Positions 7,371 to 14,238 are shown, numbered from the stretch's first letter. The stretch: 14,238 bases of DNA from an uncultured Rhodospirillaceae bacterium (GCA_913041095.1 CAJWIB010000032.1:1-14238); one strand, 5' to 3'. Made by a program: numbers and translations. The notes: generated from the sequence alone by a model not told the origin.

Positions 7371-8645
7371 TTAAGTCTTATCCTGGTCCATCATTAAGCG
7401 CCACCATTCGAACGGTGGGCGGCGTTTGCCAAATTCCAGACGGCCATCTAGCCACAACATCAAGCGACGCAACGACGTTCCCATTAGCCGCTGCATTAGA
7501 CGCATGGTCCATTTTGAATAATCCTTATTGAACGGACAGACCCGCATGCAAATGGCGCAATCGACATTAATCTTGGTCCAATAGGTGAAACATTTTGCGC
7601 AATCAGCCGACCATTTGGTAACGCCGGTAATGTTCGAGCGGTTAGGACCGGGTTCCTGGGGCGGGCCTTTGGGCAGGGCTTTGGGCGGACAGGCATCAGC
7701 ACACTTACTGCAAATGTCACAGAACTGACGGACGCCAAATTTTTTTGGTTTATCATAAAGTAAATCCAGTGAGGTAAAGACTTTGGAAAAACGGACCCTG
7801 GGACCAAATTCCTCAGTTATCACCATCTGGTTGCGGCCATATTCCCCCATGCCGGCTTTGATCGCGTAAGGGATGGTAATTGCTGAATCGTTTGATGTGC
7901 CGACCGCCTCAAAGCCTAAAGCCCGGATGAAGGCCGCCAGCGAGGATATTATCGCCGCCTCGCGGGAATACTCACGGCCCGTCGCCGCTGCCGCCGTTGC
8001 CGACGGATAGGATTTAACCAGTTCATTATCCATACCATGAGCCAGCACAATGACGCTTTTGAAATCACCTTTGAGCGTGTTGGGTTTTTCATCCCGCGTT
8101 GCCGAACTGATATCGGCCGCATGACTATAGACCCAGCGTTCGTCATAGGGCGTGATGCCGACTTTCTCGGCGCCAAGGAATTTCGCGACCTGTTTGATCC
8201 GGCTGGTCGTTTCTTCGATTGACGGCAACTCGACTTGTTTTTCCGCTTGTGGCAAAAAGCTCTGAAAAGGATCAAGAAAACCCTCTCGGCGACCTTCGGG
8301 ATGGCCACGGGCGGCGAAATCGCGGGCGACCGACCAAGCCGAATTGATCAAAGCATAGTCCCATTGATTAAAGCCATCCGCTTTGCGGGGTTGAGGATTT
8401 TGGTGGGCACCATAGAAGCGGGCAACATCAGGCGACATGATGGCTTCATCCCACCAGGCTCGGTTAAAAGCGTCATTTTTCTGACTGAAGCGCTGAAAAT
8501 TTTCACTGATTTCAAAGCCAGCTTCCCGGTCGCTCTCGGCAAACTGACTCCAGTCCTGGGTCGATTCCGGCGGTTGATTGGCCGGCCAGCCAACCGGCTT
8601 ATCTATGGTTTCACTATTTGTTAGTGAATTATCCGTCTCAGACAT
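7371..8645 (-). CDS. Reductive dehalogenase-like protein (RdhA family), cytoplasmic
   Basis: A 424-residue member of the reductive dehalogenase family, cobalamin- and iron-sulfur-dependent enzymes that remove halogen from organohalides. The N-terminal part has FQRFSQKNDAFNRAWW (50-65). The central domain has GREYSREAA (candidate catalytic Tyr226), the family run AIKAGMGEYGRNQMVIT and FGPRVRFSKVFTSLDL. Two 4Fe-4S sites follow: CDICSKCADACP (Cys309/312/315/319), then KWSADCAKCFTYW and DCAICMRVCPF (Cys352/363/366/370). There is no twin-arginine signal and no membrane-anchor (RdhB) gene nearby, so it should be soluble and not respiratory. It is shorter than known catabolic types that carry a fused reductase domain, so an external electron donor is needed. 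ATG 8645 has GAGAG seven bases upstream; a longer start at 8705 is possible. It lies 78 bp after propeller 1, likely one operon. Actual dehalogenase activity is unproven. Confidence 0.82.
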   Translation of the reverse strand: MSETDNSLTNSETIDKPVGWPANQPPESTQDWSQFAESDREAGFEISENFQRFSQKNDAFNRAWWDEAIMSPDVARFYGAHQNPQPRKADGFNQWDYALINSAWSVARDFAARGHPEGRREGFLDPFQSFLPQAEKQVELPSIEETTSRIKQVAKFLGAEKVGITPYDERWVYSHAADISSATRDEKPNTLKGDFKSVIVLAHGMDNELVKSYPSATAAAATGREYSREAAIISSLAAFIRALGFEAVGTSNDSAITIPYAIKAGMGEYGRNQMVITEEFGPRVRFSKVFTSLDLLYDKPKKFGVRQFCDICSKCADACPPKALPKGPPQEPGPNRSNITGVTKWSADCAKCFTYWTKINVDCAICMRVCPFNKDYSKWTMRLMQRLMGTSLRRLMLWLDGRLEFGKRRPPFEWWRLMMDQDKT

Positions 8646-8723
8646 CGCGCCACTCTCAATTTTTGGACACAACAATCTGCCAGCAAACCAGGTAAAAAAC
8701 AACAACCCTATATTTGAGCCGGT

Positions 8724-9929
8724 CTATTTTAAATCTTCGTCGCGAAATCCGCCGATTTCGAAACTGCTGCCGGTGACATGAGGCACGTCGCTGGAGCGGC
8801 CTTGGATGAAGCGCCTTGGCATTAATGCATTGATATCAGGATAGCGGCCGGGATCCAGATCAGCGTCTTTGACGCCGGGATGATCCGCCGCATAGCGGTA
8901 AGCGCGGAATACCATACTGTTGGTGCCAAATATGGCGTGATCGTAATAGAAGGGAGAAGCGAACTCCCATACCATTTCACCTTCTTTGGTAACTTCGAAT
9001 ATGCGGCCTTTGGTGGCTTCGCAAATCAATGTCGTACCATTCGGTTGGCGCTGGGCACCTGAACAAATGAAGCTGTTGAAATCGAAAGAAGGGTCGTCTT
9101 TATATTCCCATTCGATTTTGTTGGCTTTGGGATTTACTTCAATGACACGGGAAAAGTCGATGGTGGTATAGACACGATGAGCGCCGTTATCAAACAGCAG
9201 AATATTACCGTTCTCCAACAATGTTGGATTATGTTGACCGGCAATTTCTCCCGGACCCCAGCGCCAAATAATGTCGCCGGTGGATTTATCGATGATGCAA
9301 ATCGTGTTGATACAGCGGAAGCTGACCAGTAGATTACCGTCCGGCAGCATGGTAATGGCATTGAGATTGGTCCAGCGATCCCGGGGATGCAGTGGGCCTA
9401 AGATATCGATATCAACATCGAGATGATCAAATGAATTCCACTCCCAGATGACTTGTTTGGTTTTCTTATCAATTTCTTGTATGGCCTCACCCCACATAAC
9501 GCCATTTAATTCCGTATTAGGCTGGCCGCCCTGAACCGTATTGGCAATTTCCTCTGGCACTTCGCGCCAGACGGCGATCATAAGATTGCCATTGTCCATT
9601 TCGGCGAAGCAGTGGCTATGGAGGGGGTCGCGGTATTCCCAAACAGTATTGCCCTCCCAATCAACTTCGATCAGCTGGCCGCCATTGCCACCAAACTCCG
9701 GCAGGGGTGATGGGATCAGCTTGCCGAGATAAAGCAAATTACCATTGGTCAGAAGCTTGCCGTAGTTACCCGGCACATTTTCCATTTTCCATTGATGAAC
9801 CACCTGGCCCATCATATCGATCAGCCACACATTACGGCCTAACATCGGCGCAAATAAAGTATAACCTTCAAAGGCGCGGCCTTTTTCGTAATGGGTTACG
9901 CCGTGAATATTCCGTCTGGCTACACTCAT
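8724..9929 (-). CDS. Arylsulfotransferase-like six-bladed propeller, copy 1
   Basis: A 401-residue protein related to bacterial arylsulfate sulfotransferases (AssT), which move sulfate between phenols through a sulfo-histidine. Six blade-end motifs mark a six-bladed propeller: VVHQW (43), TVWEY (95), VIWEW (160), IIWRW (220), IEWEY (272) and MVWEF (319). Active-site landmarks compared with E. coli AssT: HSH (104-106), SFR with Arg205, GQHN with His233 (position of the sulfated histidine), then NILLFDNG. In the WTNLNAI segment Asn188 stands where AssT has a catalytic His. There is no signal peptide, unlike periplasmic AssT. A C-terminal extension of about 50 residues is absent from copy 2. ATG 9929 has GGAG seven bases upstream. 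The gene heads a likely operon with the RdhA-like gene. Sulfotransferase activity is uncertain. Confidence 0.82.
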   Translation of the reverse strand: MSVARRNIHGVTHYEKGRAFEGYTLFAPMLGRNVWLIDMMGQVVHQWKMENVPGNYGKLLTNGNLLYLGKLIPSPLPEFGGNGGQLIEVDWEGNTVWEYRDPLHSHCFAEMDNGNLMIAVWREVPEEIANTVQGGQPNTELNGVMWGEAIQEIDKKTKQVIWEWNSFDHLDVDIDILGPLHPRDRWTNLNAITMLPDGNLLVSFRCINTICIIDKSTGDIIWRWGPGEIAGQHNPTLLENGNILLFDNGAHRVYTTIDFSRVIEVNPKANKIEWEYKDDPSFDFNSFICSGAQRQPNGTTLICEATKGRIFEVTKEGEMVWEFASPFYYDHAIFGTNSMVFRAYRYAADHPGVKDADLDPGRYPDINALMPRRFIQGRSSDVPHVTGSSFEIGGFRDEDLK

Positions 9930-10098
9930 TTTAAGACTCCGTTGTTTCGCTGGAAAAGATTAGATCGACAATTCGATAGTGTATCAATCTATCTTGCCAA
10001 CGAAACACCAAATACTTAAATGATTTACACCTCAGTAAAATAGTCGGCTGAGCGTAATTCTATTTCAACCGGAACTGCACGCCGATCAGAACAGCTTT
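9930..10098. promoter_or_regulatory. Promoter region of the propeller 1 / RdhA-like operon
   Basis: No gene is visible. An imperfect inverted repeat, TAGATCGA (9961-9968) and TCAATCTA (9984-9991), seven of eight positions matching, is centred about 46 bp upstream of the ATG at 9929 and could bind a dimeric regulator. Inside it TCGA recurs at 9965 and 9973. No confident -35/-10 pair was found. Confidence 0.3.
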
Positions 10099-10236
10099 TT
10101 AACCGCTTCGATTGCACACTTTCACTTTTGTACCGTTCAGTTGATACCACTCATCTCCTTGAGCCAGCTTAACGAAATCAACGATCATCTCATCGGCAAC
10201 TTGCGTAAAACCGGGCTGCCCGAGGGTTAGTATCCG
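10099..10236 (-). pseudogene. In-frame coding-like extension after the GFA stop, unrecognised
   Basis: Directly after the TAG of the GFA gene, the same frame continues open for 45 codons to TAA 10099. It reads like protein (FTQVADEMIVDFVKLAQGDE, then WYQLNGTKVKVC). An ATG at 10188 would give only 29 residues without a ribosome binding site. It could be the tail of a lost gene or an ancestral C-terminal extension of the GFA protein cut off by a stop. Family not recognised. Confidence 0.3.
10207..10222 (-). terminator. Weak hairpin with T-run after the GFA gene
   Basis: On the minus strand CGGG (10222-10219) pairs with CCCG (10215-10212) around a three-base loop, followed after one G by TTTT (10210-10207), 15 bp past the GFA stop. 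The four-pair stem is short, so termination may be partial or chance. Confidence 0.3.
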
Positions 10237-10644
10237 CTACTGCATCTCGCTGCGCGGAACATCTTCAATGTTAAAGGCCCAAGGCTGCGCCGAGCGGCAC
10301 AAGATTTGACCGGTCGGCGCAAATTTCTCTTTTTGACTGATCGTGCCGAGGCGGATATTAAAAATCCGGTCGCCGATATTATTAACCGAGGTTGCATAGA
10401 CATGGCTGCCACATTCCGGGCAGAACGCCTGGATGCGGGGCATGCCACTATCAGACGTCTTGATATAATCCTTGGGCGATTGATTGGTGAGGGTAAACTC
10501 TGTTTCCTTGGCGGGCACGATGATGCGATAGACCCCGGTCGATAATTTCTGGCAATCTGTGCAATGACAGATGACGACCTTATTAGTGTTTACTTCCGCC
10601 TTGTATTGAACATACCCGCAATGGCAACCACCGTCTATTTTTAT
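10237..10644 (-). CDS. GFA/CENP-V family zinc protein with non-canonical start
   Basis: About 135 residues covering a full GFA domain, the zinc fold named for glutathione-dependent formaldehyde-activating enzyme. Zinc ligands are all present: GGCHCG (Cys7, Cys9), CHCTDC (Cys26, Cys28, Cys31) and FCPECGS (Cys75, Cys78). No ATG, GTG or TTG exists in frame between the upstream stop (TAG 10660-10662) and Cys7. The only candidates are ATA codons at 10644 and 10638. GGGAG lies exactly six bases before the first, and this arrangement starts 24 bp after propeller 2 ends, suggesting coupled translation. A GTG at 10518 would delete five zinc cysteines. Either an AUA start is used, or a start codon was recently mutated, or there is a sequencing error. 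Most GFA proteins have no proven reaction; a role with glutathione-bound or one-carbon intermediates is only suggested. Confidence 0.8.
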   Translation of the reverse strand: MKIDGGCHCGYVQYKAEVNTNKVVICHCTDCQKLSTGVYRIIVPAKETEFTLTNQSPKDYIKTSDSGMPRIQAFCPECGSHVYATSVNNIGDRIFNIRLGTISQKEKFAPTGQILCRSAQPWAFNIEDVPRSEMQ

Positions 10645-10668
10645 AACACTCTCCCAACCCTACTCAAG

Positions 10669-11736
10669 CTAGGATAAACTTACCCGGCCCTGGACCTCCG
10701 GTCCATCAACATCATAGCGATAGGCGCGGAACACACAATTCGTTCCGGCCATTGGGCCTGGTATATTTTGCGGCGTGAAATACGGCGAAATATATTCCCA
10801 CACCAATTCTTTATCCGGCGTCACTTCAAAAATGCGGCCCCACATGCCTTCACAGATCAGAGTATTACCGCTTTTAAGCCGCTGGGCGCCGGAGATAAAC
10901 GGAGAGTGGAAGGTATAGCGCGGCATGCCTTGATACTCCCACACAGTTTCCTTGGTGACGGGATCAAATTCGAGCACCCGCGAACCCACCCCCGGTCCTC
11001 CGGATTGATTAATGAACATCATGTAATTGCCGTTTTCAAGAATCTGGAAATCGTGCTGGTGGCCAAGCTCGGGTCCACACCATTCAAATTTAAACTGACC
11101 GCTTTTCTTGTCGATTACGGCAATCAGATTGTTATGGCGCCAGCTCACCATAATATCACCCTCCGGTGTCGGCATGATCGAGTTCGGATGCCCCCATTCG
11201 ATGCGTCCCGCCATCGGCGCATTGGGATATTTTTCGATCTCGATATTTTCGTGGAAATGCCACTCCCAGACTGTTTCGCCCTCCGGGTTCACTTCTCGGA
11301 CATAACCACCCCAAATTCCTTCCGGCACCGTGCGGCCGTGATCGCCGCCCTTGACCCGGCTGGCATAATCTTCTGGTAGCAACTCCCAACCGAGATAGAC
11401 CGTGTTGCCATTATCACAGCGCCGGAAATCGTGATGCTGATAGTCATCCTGGTATTCCCAAACGATAGTGCCGTCCCAATCAAGTTCCTGTATTTTGCCA
11501 CCCTTGGCATAGAGGCCGGGCGGCCCGTCCGGGGTCTCAATTGCCGTCAGCAAATTCCCATTGGGTAAGAGGTAACTGTAGTTGCCGGGCTTTGCCGCCA
11601 AATTCCAATGGTGGAGAATTTCACCATTCATGCCGATCAAATAGGTCACTTTGTGGAGCAAAGGTGAAAATAACGTAACGCCGGGCGTTGCCCGCGCCCG
11701 ATCATATTCGGTTATTCCAAATTTTAAAAAGCGCAC
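10669..11736 (-). CDS. Arylsulfotransferase-like six-bladed propeller, copy 2
   Basis: A 355-residue paralogue of the propeller at 8724-9929, alignable along its length. Six blade-end motifs occur: ILHHW (40), IVWEY (91), TVWEW (155), FKFEW (215), TVWEY (264) and LVWEY (311). All AssT-type active-site positions are kept: HH (101-102), HPNSI with His183 and Asn185, SWRH with Arg200, and HQHD with His228 at the sulfo-histidine position. This copy is thus the better candidate for real sulfate transfer or arylsulfate cleavage. The FDNG motif after the histidine is changed to FINQ. There is no signal peptide, so it should act in the cytoplasm. GTG 11736 is preceded by AGGGGGA about seven bases upstream. 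The GFA gene follows after 24 bp and is probably co-transcribed. Confidence 0.83.
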   Translation of the reverse strand: MRFLKFGITEYDRARATPGVTLFSPLLHKVTYLIGMNGEILHHWNLAAKPGNYSYLLPNGNLLTAIETPDGPPGLYAKGGKIQELDWDGTIVWEYQDDYQHHDFRRCDNGNTVYLGWELLPEDYASRVKGGDHGRTVPEGIWGGYVREVNPEGETVWEWHFHENIEIEKYPNAPMAGRIEWGHPNSIMPTPEGDIMVSWRHNNLIAVIDKKSGQFKFEWCGPELGHQHDFQILENGNYMMFINQSGGPGVGSRVLEFDPVTKETVWEYQGMPRYTFHSPFISGAQRLKSGNTLICEGMWGRIFEVTPDKELVWEYISPYFTPQNIPGPMAGTNCVFRAYRYDVDGPEVQGRVSLS

Positions 11737-11858
11737 TGGAAAGTCCCCCTAATACTAATTTTTTTGTTGTTCTGAAAGTTTAGGCAAAATCGAGATAGAC
11801 CGTCCAATACCGATCAGGTATTACCGATATCAGGCGGCAAAAAGACTTTAATTCCGGG

Positions 11859-12071
11859 CTATTTCGGCAGATCAATTTCGAGAATCGCCATATTGAAATC
11901 GTACGAGATTTCGCCTTCTTCGTCGTCCCGGTAGATGGTACCGATGAATTCCTCAGTTAAATATACCTCAACCGAGTTTTCAGATTTGATACGATCAACA
12001 ATGCGAAAATGTTCATTGCCAAATTTATCACGGAGGTATGTTTGAAGCTTTTGGATTTCTATTTCAGTCAC
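11859..12071 (-). CDS. DUF3126-like small alphaproteobacterial protein
   Basis: A 70-residue acidic protein of unknown function resembling DUF3126. Key stretches are IQKLQTYLRDKFGN, VEVYLTEEFIGTIYRDDEEG and ISYDFNMAILEIDLP. The GTG at 12071 was chosen because AGGAG lies six bases upstream and it gives the usual family length. A longer TTG start at 12110 lacks such a site. The family assignment is from memory of its sequence pattern. It points to an alphaproteobacterial host rather than to a pathway. It lies upstream of propeller 2 with a 122-bp gap that shows no clear promoter. Confidence 0.72.
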   Translation of the reverse strand: MTEIEIQKLQTYLRDKFGNEHFRIVDRIKSENSVEVYLTEEFIGTIYRDDEEGEISYDFNMAILEIDLPK

Positions 12072-12219
12072 AATTTTCTCCTGATGTATTTTCCCGTCCG
12101 AGCTAACCAAACAAAGTTTAACAGGTCATGATTTAGCAGGTCCGGGACATCCTGTCGATTAGTTCAAAAAATCAGGCACGCAGGTTGCGCTGGTGAGCCT
12201 TTATTAATTTTAAATCTTT

Positions 12220-12912
12220 TTATTCTGCCGCAGCTGATTGTTCATCCAGAATTTGTGCCGCTAAGGATTCGCGTTTATAGAGGCTCTCCCTGAACACCTC
12301 ATCAAAGTCTTCTGATACAGAATTAATCACTGCATCATTCGACAGTAATGCGTCGGACCAGGCCTTGATTTTAGGGAAGTCATCAAGCACGTTGGTTGGG
12401 TTGATCTTCTCGACCATATTGAAGCGCATGAGAAACGGCGCATAAGCGACATCGACCAGGCATAAGGTGTCGCCATTGAAATAAGGCCCGTCATTTTCTC
12501 GGCGGGACAGAGATTCTTCGATCTTGGCCAGGGTCTTAGGTAAATCTTCAAGGCCTTTGGCATGATCTTTTTTGGTCTTGGCGTAGCTCACTTTGCCCAA
12601 AGCCCGCGACCAATCTGATGTAAAATCGGTCCACGCCCGGTTGCGAGCGCGCTTTACCGGATCTGGTGGGTGCAATTGCGGTGACACCATTTCATCCAAG
12701 AACTCAGCGATGGCATTCGATTCAAATAGCACGTCGTCATCCACTTTGAGTACCGGCACTTTGCCGTGTGGTGAGATTTCCAGGAACCAATCGGGCTTGC
12801 TATCTTTGGTAATATAGGTGACTTCGAAATCGACGCTTTTCGCGCGCATCACAATCACGGCGCGCTGAACCCATGGTCAGGTTTTAAAGCTGATTAAATG
12901 ATAGTTTGTCAT
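12220..12912 (-). CDS. Glutathione S-transferase with in-frame TGA (probable selenocysteine) at the active site
   Basis: A 230-residue glutathione S-transferase read through a TGA. ATG 12912 has GAGGGA six bases upstream. The N-terminus reads MTNYHLISFKT, then TGA (12877-12879, codon 12), then PWVQRAVIVMRAK. This is the first strand, active-site loop and helix of the thioredoxin-like GST domain, with TGA in place of the Cys of CPxVQR. The domain continues with KPDWFLEISPHGKVPVL (cis-Pro53) and FESNAI (Glu64-Ser65, glutathione binding), then a helical C-terminal domain to residue 230. The frame is undamaged on both sides of the TGA, and a SECIS-like hairpin follows it. The best explanation is selenocysteine insertion, giving a more reactive active site for conjugation, thiol transfer or peroxide reduction. 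Without readthrough the product would begin at GTG 12858 or ATG 12849 and lack strand 1 and the active-site residue. A nonsense mutation or sequencing error is the alternative. Confidence 0.87.
12842..12879 (-). promoter_or_regulatory. Candidate bacterial SECIS element for selenocysteine insertion
   Basis: Downstream of the TGA (12879-12877), after 11 bases, GCGCGC (12865-12860) pairs with GCGCGC (12847-12842) around a 12-base loop CGTGATTGTGAT. The loop begins 17 bases after TGA and has G as its second base. This fits the known bacterial rule of a short hairpin shortly after UGA with a G in the first two loop positions, recognised by SelB. The arms are made of Arg-Ala codons, so some pairing could be incidental. 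Confidence 0.65.
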
Positions 12913-12918
12913 TATTTA

Positions 12919-12924
12919 TCCCTC
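12919..12924 (-). promoter_or_regulatory. Ribosome binding site deciding the GST start
   Basis: GAGGGA on the minus strand, six bases before ATG 12912. It shows that translation starts upstream of the TGA, so the TGA lies inside the gene and not before it. Confidence 0.75.
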
Positions 12925-13067
12925 TAATTAACGGCAGGATGGTGACATATGCGCCCCAGCTATTCAACGGCTATTCAAAGACCCGCTTTAGAGCAGGGCT
13001 TTCAATTAATCAGGAAAACTATATAACACCTTGGAATCCCGATAAGAATCAGGGTAAAACTACGTAT

Positions 13068-14238
13068 ATGAAGCAAGTTATTCAAAGCGCGCGGTCGGGC
13101 GACCTTACGGTCAAAGATGTCCCGGCGCCAGCTGCCAGCAAAGGTGAAATTCTGGTCCATAGCGGGGCCTCGCTGATCTCAGCGGGCACCGAGCGCATGG
13201 TGGTTGAATTCGCCAAGAAAAGCCTCACCGGCAAAGCTAAAGAACGGCCTGATTTGGTTAAAAAAGTTCTGAGTAAAGCCAAAACCGACGGCATTATGGC
13301 AACCATCAAGGCAGTGCTGTCCCGGCTTGATGAACCATTGCCCCTCGGCTATTCCGCAGCGGGCACCGTAATTGCCGTCGGTGCAGGGCTTGAAGGTAAT
13401 TTCCGGGTTGGCGAGCGGGTTGCGATTGCCGGTGCCGGACTGGCCAATCACGCCGAGATTAATGCGGTGCCTGAAAACCTCGCCGCCCCAATCCCCGAAG
13501 GTGTCAGCGATGAGGAGGCAGCTTTTGGCACCATTGGCGCCATTGCGCTCCACGCCGTGCGTAATCTTGACGCCAAGCTGGGTGAAGTTGTAGCGATCTT
13601 GGGAGCGGGTCTGGTTGGCCAAATGGCGGCACAGTTCTTAACCCTTTCGGGCGTCCGTACCTTGGTTCTCGATTATGACCAGGCGCGGCTTGATCTGGCG
13701 GCTGAGCTCGGCGCTGAAAAATGTCTCAACCTTGCAGATAGCGGCGTTGAACAAAACGCACTCGCCTTAACCAACAGACTAGGCTGTGACGGTATTCTCA
13801 TCGCCGCTGCGACAGAATCAAGTGAGCCGTTTGCAACCGCCGCCGCTATCGCCCGGGACCGGGCGCGGGTTTGTATGGTCGGGCTCAGTGGTACGGAATT
13901 CCCCTATGCGGATTTTATGAAAAAAGAACTGTCGATCATCGTGTCGCGCTCTTATGGGCCCGGCCGCTATGATGAAGATTATGAAGCCCGCGGGGTTAAA
14001 TACCCGGCCGGTTTTGTGCGCTGGACTGAAACCGAGAACTTACGCGAAGTGATGCGGTTGTTGGCGTCACCGTCACCGCAAAAGCTGGACGTCAGCTCGC
14101 TTATTTCTCATCGTTTCGATATCGGCACGGCAGAAGACGCCTTTAAAATGGTGCTGGAAAAATCTCAACCTCATATGGGCGTGATCCTGACTTATCCGGA
14201 AACAGTGTCGGAGGTGCCCGCTAAAATTAGCCCGGCTG
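13068..14238 (+). CDS. Bi-domain oxidoreductase (MDR-type N-terminal domain), truncated by window end
   Basis: The first 390 residues of a gene running off the right edge. It matches the N-terminal half of the bi-domain oxidoreductases that fuse a medium-chain dehydrogenase to a C-terminal Gfo/Idh/MocA domain, often found in polysaccharide or sugar-nucleotide loci. Visible marks: LISAGTERMVVEFAKKSL where classical zinc alcohol dehydrogenases have their CGTD zinc site, PLGYSAAGTVIAVGAG, the nucleotide-binding GAGLVGQMA, and SRSYGPGRYDEDYE with YPAGFVRWTE. The catalytic zinc Cys is absent, as is usual for this group. ATG 13068 has only a weak upstream purine stretch. It is divergent from the GST gene, sharing a 155-bp intergenic region. 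The second domain lies outside the window and is inferred from family. Confidence 0.85.
   Translation, partial: MKQVIQSARSGDLTVKDVPAPAASKGEILVHSGASLISAGTERMVVEFAKKSLTGKAKERPDLVKKVLSKAKTDGIMATIKAVLSRLDEPLPLGYSAAGTVIAVGAGLEGNFRVGERVAIAGAGLANHAEINAVPENLAAPIPEGVSDEEAAFGTIGAIALHAVRNLDAKLGEVVAILGAGLVGQMAAQFLTLSGVRTLVLDYDQARLDLAAELGAEKCLNLADSGVEQNALALTNRLGCDGILIAAATESSEPFATAAAIARDRARVCMVGLSGTEFPYADFMKKELSIIVSRSYGPGRYDEDYEARGVKYPAGFVRWTETENLREVMRLLASPSPQKLDVSSLISHRFDIGTAEDAFKMVLEKSQPHMGVILTYPETVSEVPAKISPA

Noticed and set aside
8646..8705. N-terminal extension of the RdhA-like protein as a possible export signal
   Set aside because: The 20 residues contain no twin-arginine motif, and the hydrophobic stretch is too short. 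ATG 8645 has the better ribosome binding site.
10768..11379. Long open frame of 203 codons on the plus strand
   Set aside because: It is antisense to the propeller 2 gene, lacks a ribosome binding site and shows no recognisable protein pattern, whereas the minus-strand reading has clear family motifs.
12220..12858. GST starting at GTG 12858 as a complete gene
   Set aside because: That start removes strand 1 and the active-site residue of the GST fold and has no ribosome binding site, while the region upstream continues the family sequence in frame through the TGA.
1..14238. tRNA, rRNA, CRISPR array, transposase or IS ends
   Set aside because: None was recognised on either strand by eye; the repeats found are short and local.

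Overview
The window looks like a piece of an alphaproteobacterial chromosome, probably from a free-living, perhaps marine, Rhodospirillales-like organism. This is inferred from the small DUF3126-type gene (a family I associate with Alphaproteobacteria), the TRAP transporter, and the mix of aromatic-acid and CoA enzymes with roughly balanced base composition. No rRNA, tRNA, CRISPR array or insertion sequence was seen.

Layout, left to right. A UbiD-type prenyl-FMN decarboxylase gene (141-1583, +) faces a TRAP transporter. The transporter's large (DctM) and small (DctQ) permease genes lie on the minus strand (1717-3544), and its periplasmic binding protein (DctP, 3836-4969, +) is divergent and followed by a strong terminator. 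An acyl-CoA synthetase gene (5220-6761, -) comes next. A gene-poor stretch (6762-7370) holds decayed coding remnants, including what reads as a fragment of a cobalamin-type radical SAM protein and a frameshifted signal-peptide gene. Then a minus-strand series runs, in transcription order: DUF3126-like (12071-11859), arylsulfotransferase-like propeller 2 (11736-10669), GFA-type zinc protein (10644-10237), arylsulfotransferase-like propeller 1 (9929-8724), and a cytoplasmic reductive-dehalogenase-like Fe-S/cobalamin protein (8645-7371). At the right end a glutathione S-transferase gene (12912-12220, -) is divergent from a truncated bi-domain sugar-nucleotide-type oxidoreductase (13068 to the window end, +).

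The most striking observation is in the glutathione S-transferase. It has a good ribosome binding site and ATG at 12912, and its twelfth codon is an in-frame TGA exactly where the family has its catalytic cysteine (the C of the CPxVQR motif). The frame is intact on both sides. A six-base-pair GC hairpin with a G at the second loop position starts 11 nt after the TGA, as expected for a bacterial SECIS element. The best reading is a selenocysteine-containing GST, which ordinary gene callers would truncate at 12858.

Functionally, the left half looks like uptake, CoA activation and decarboxylation of an organic or aromatic acid. The middle looks like desulfation or dehalogenation of an unknown substrate by soluble enzymes. 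That these form one pathway is an inference from adjacency only.
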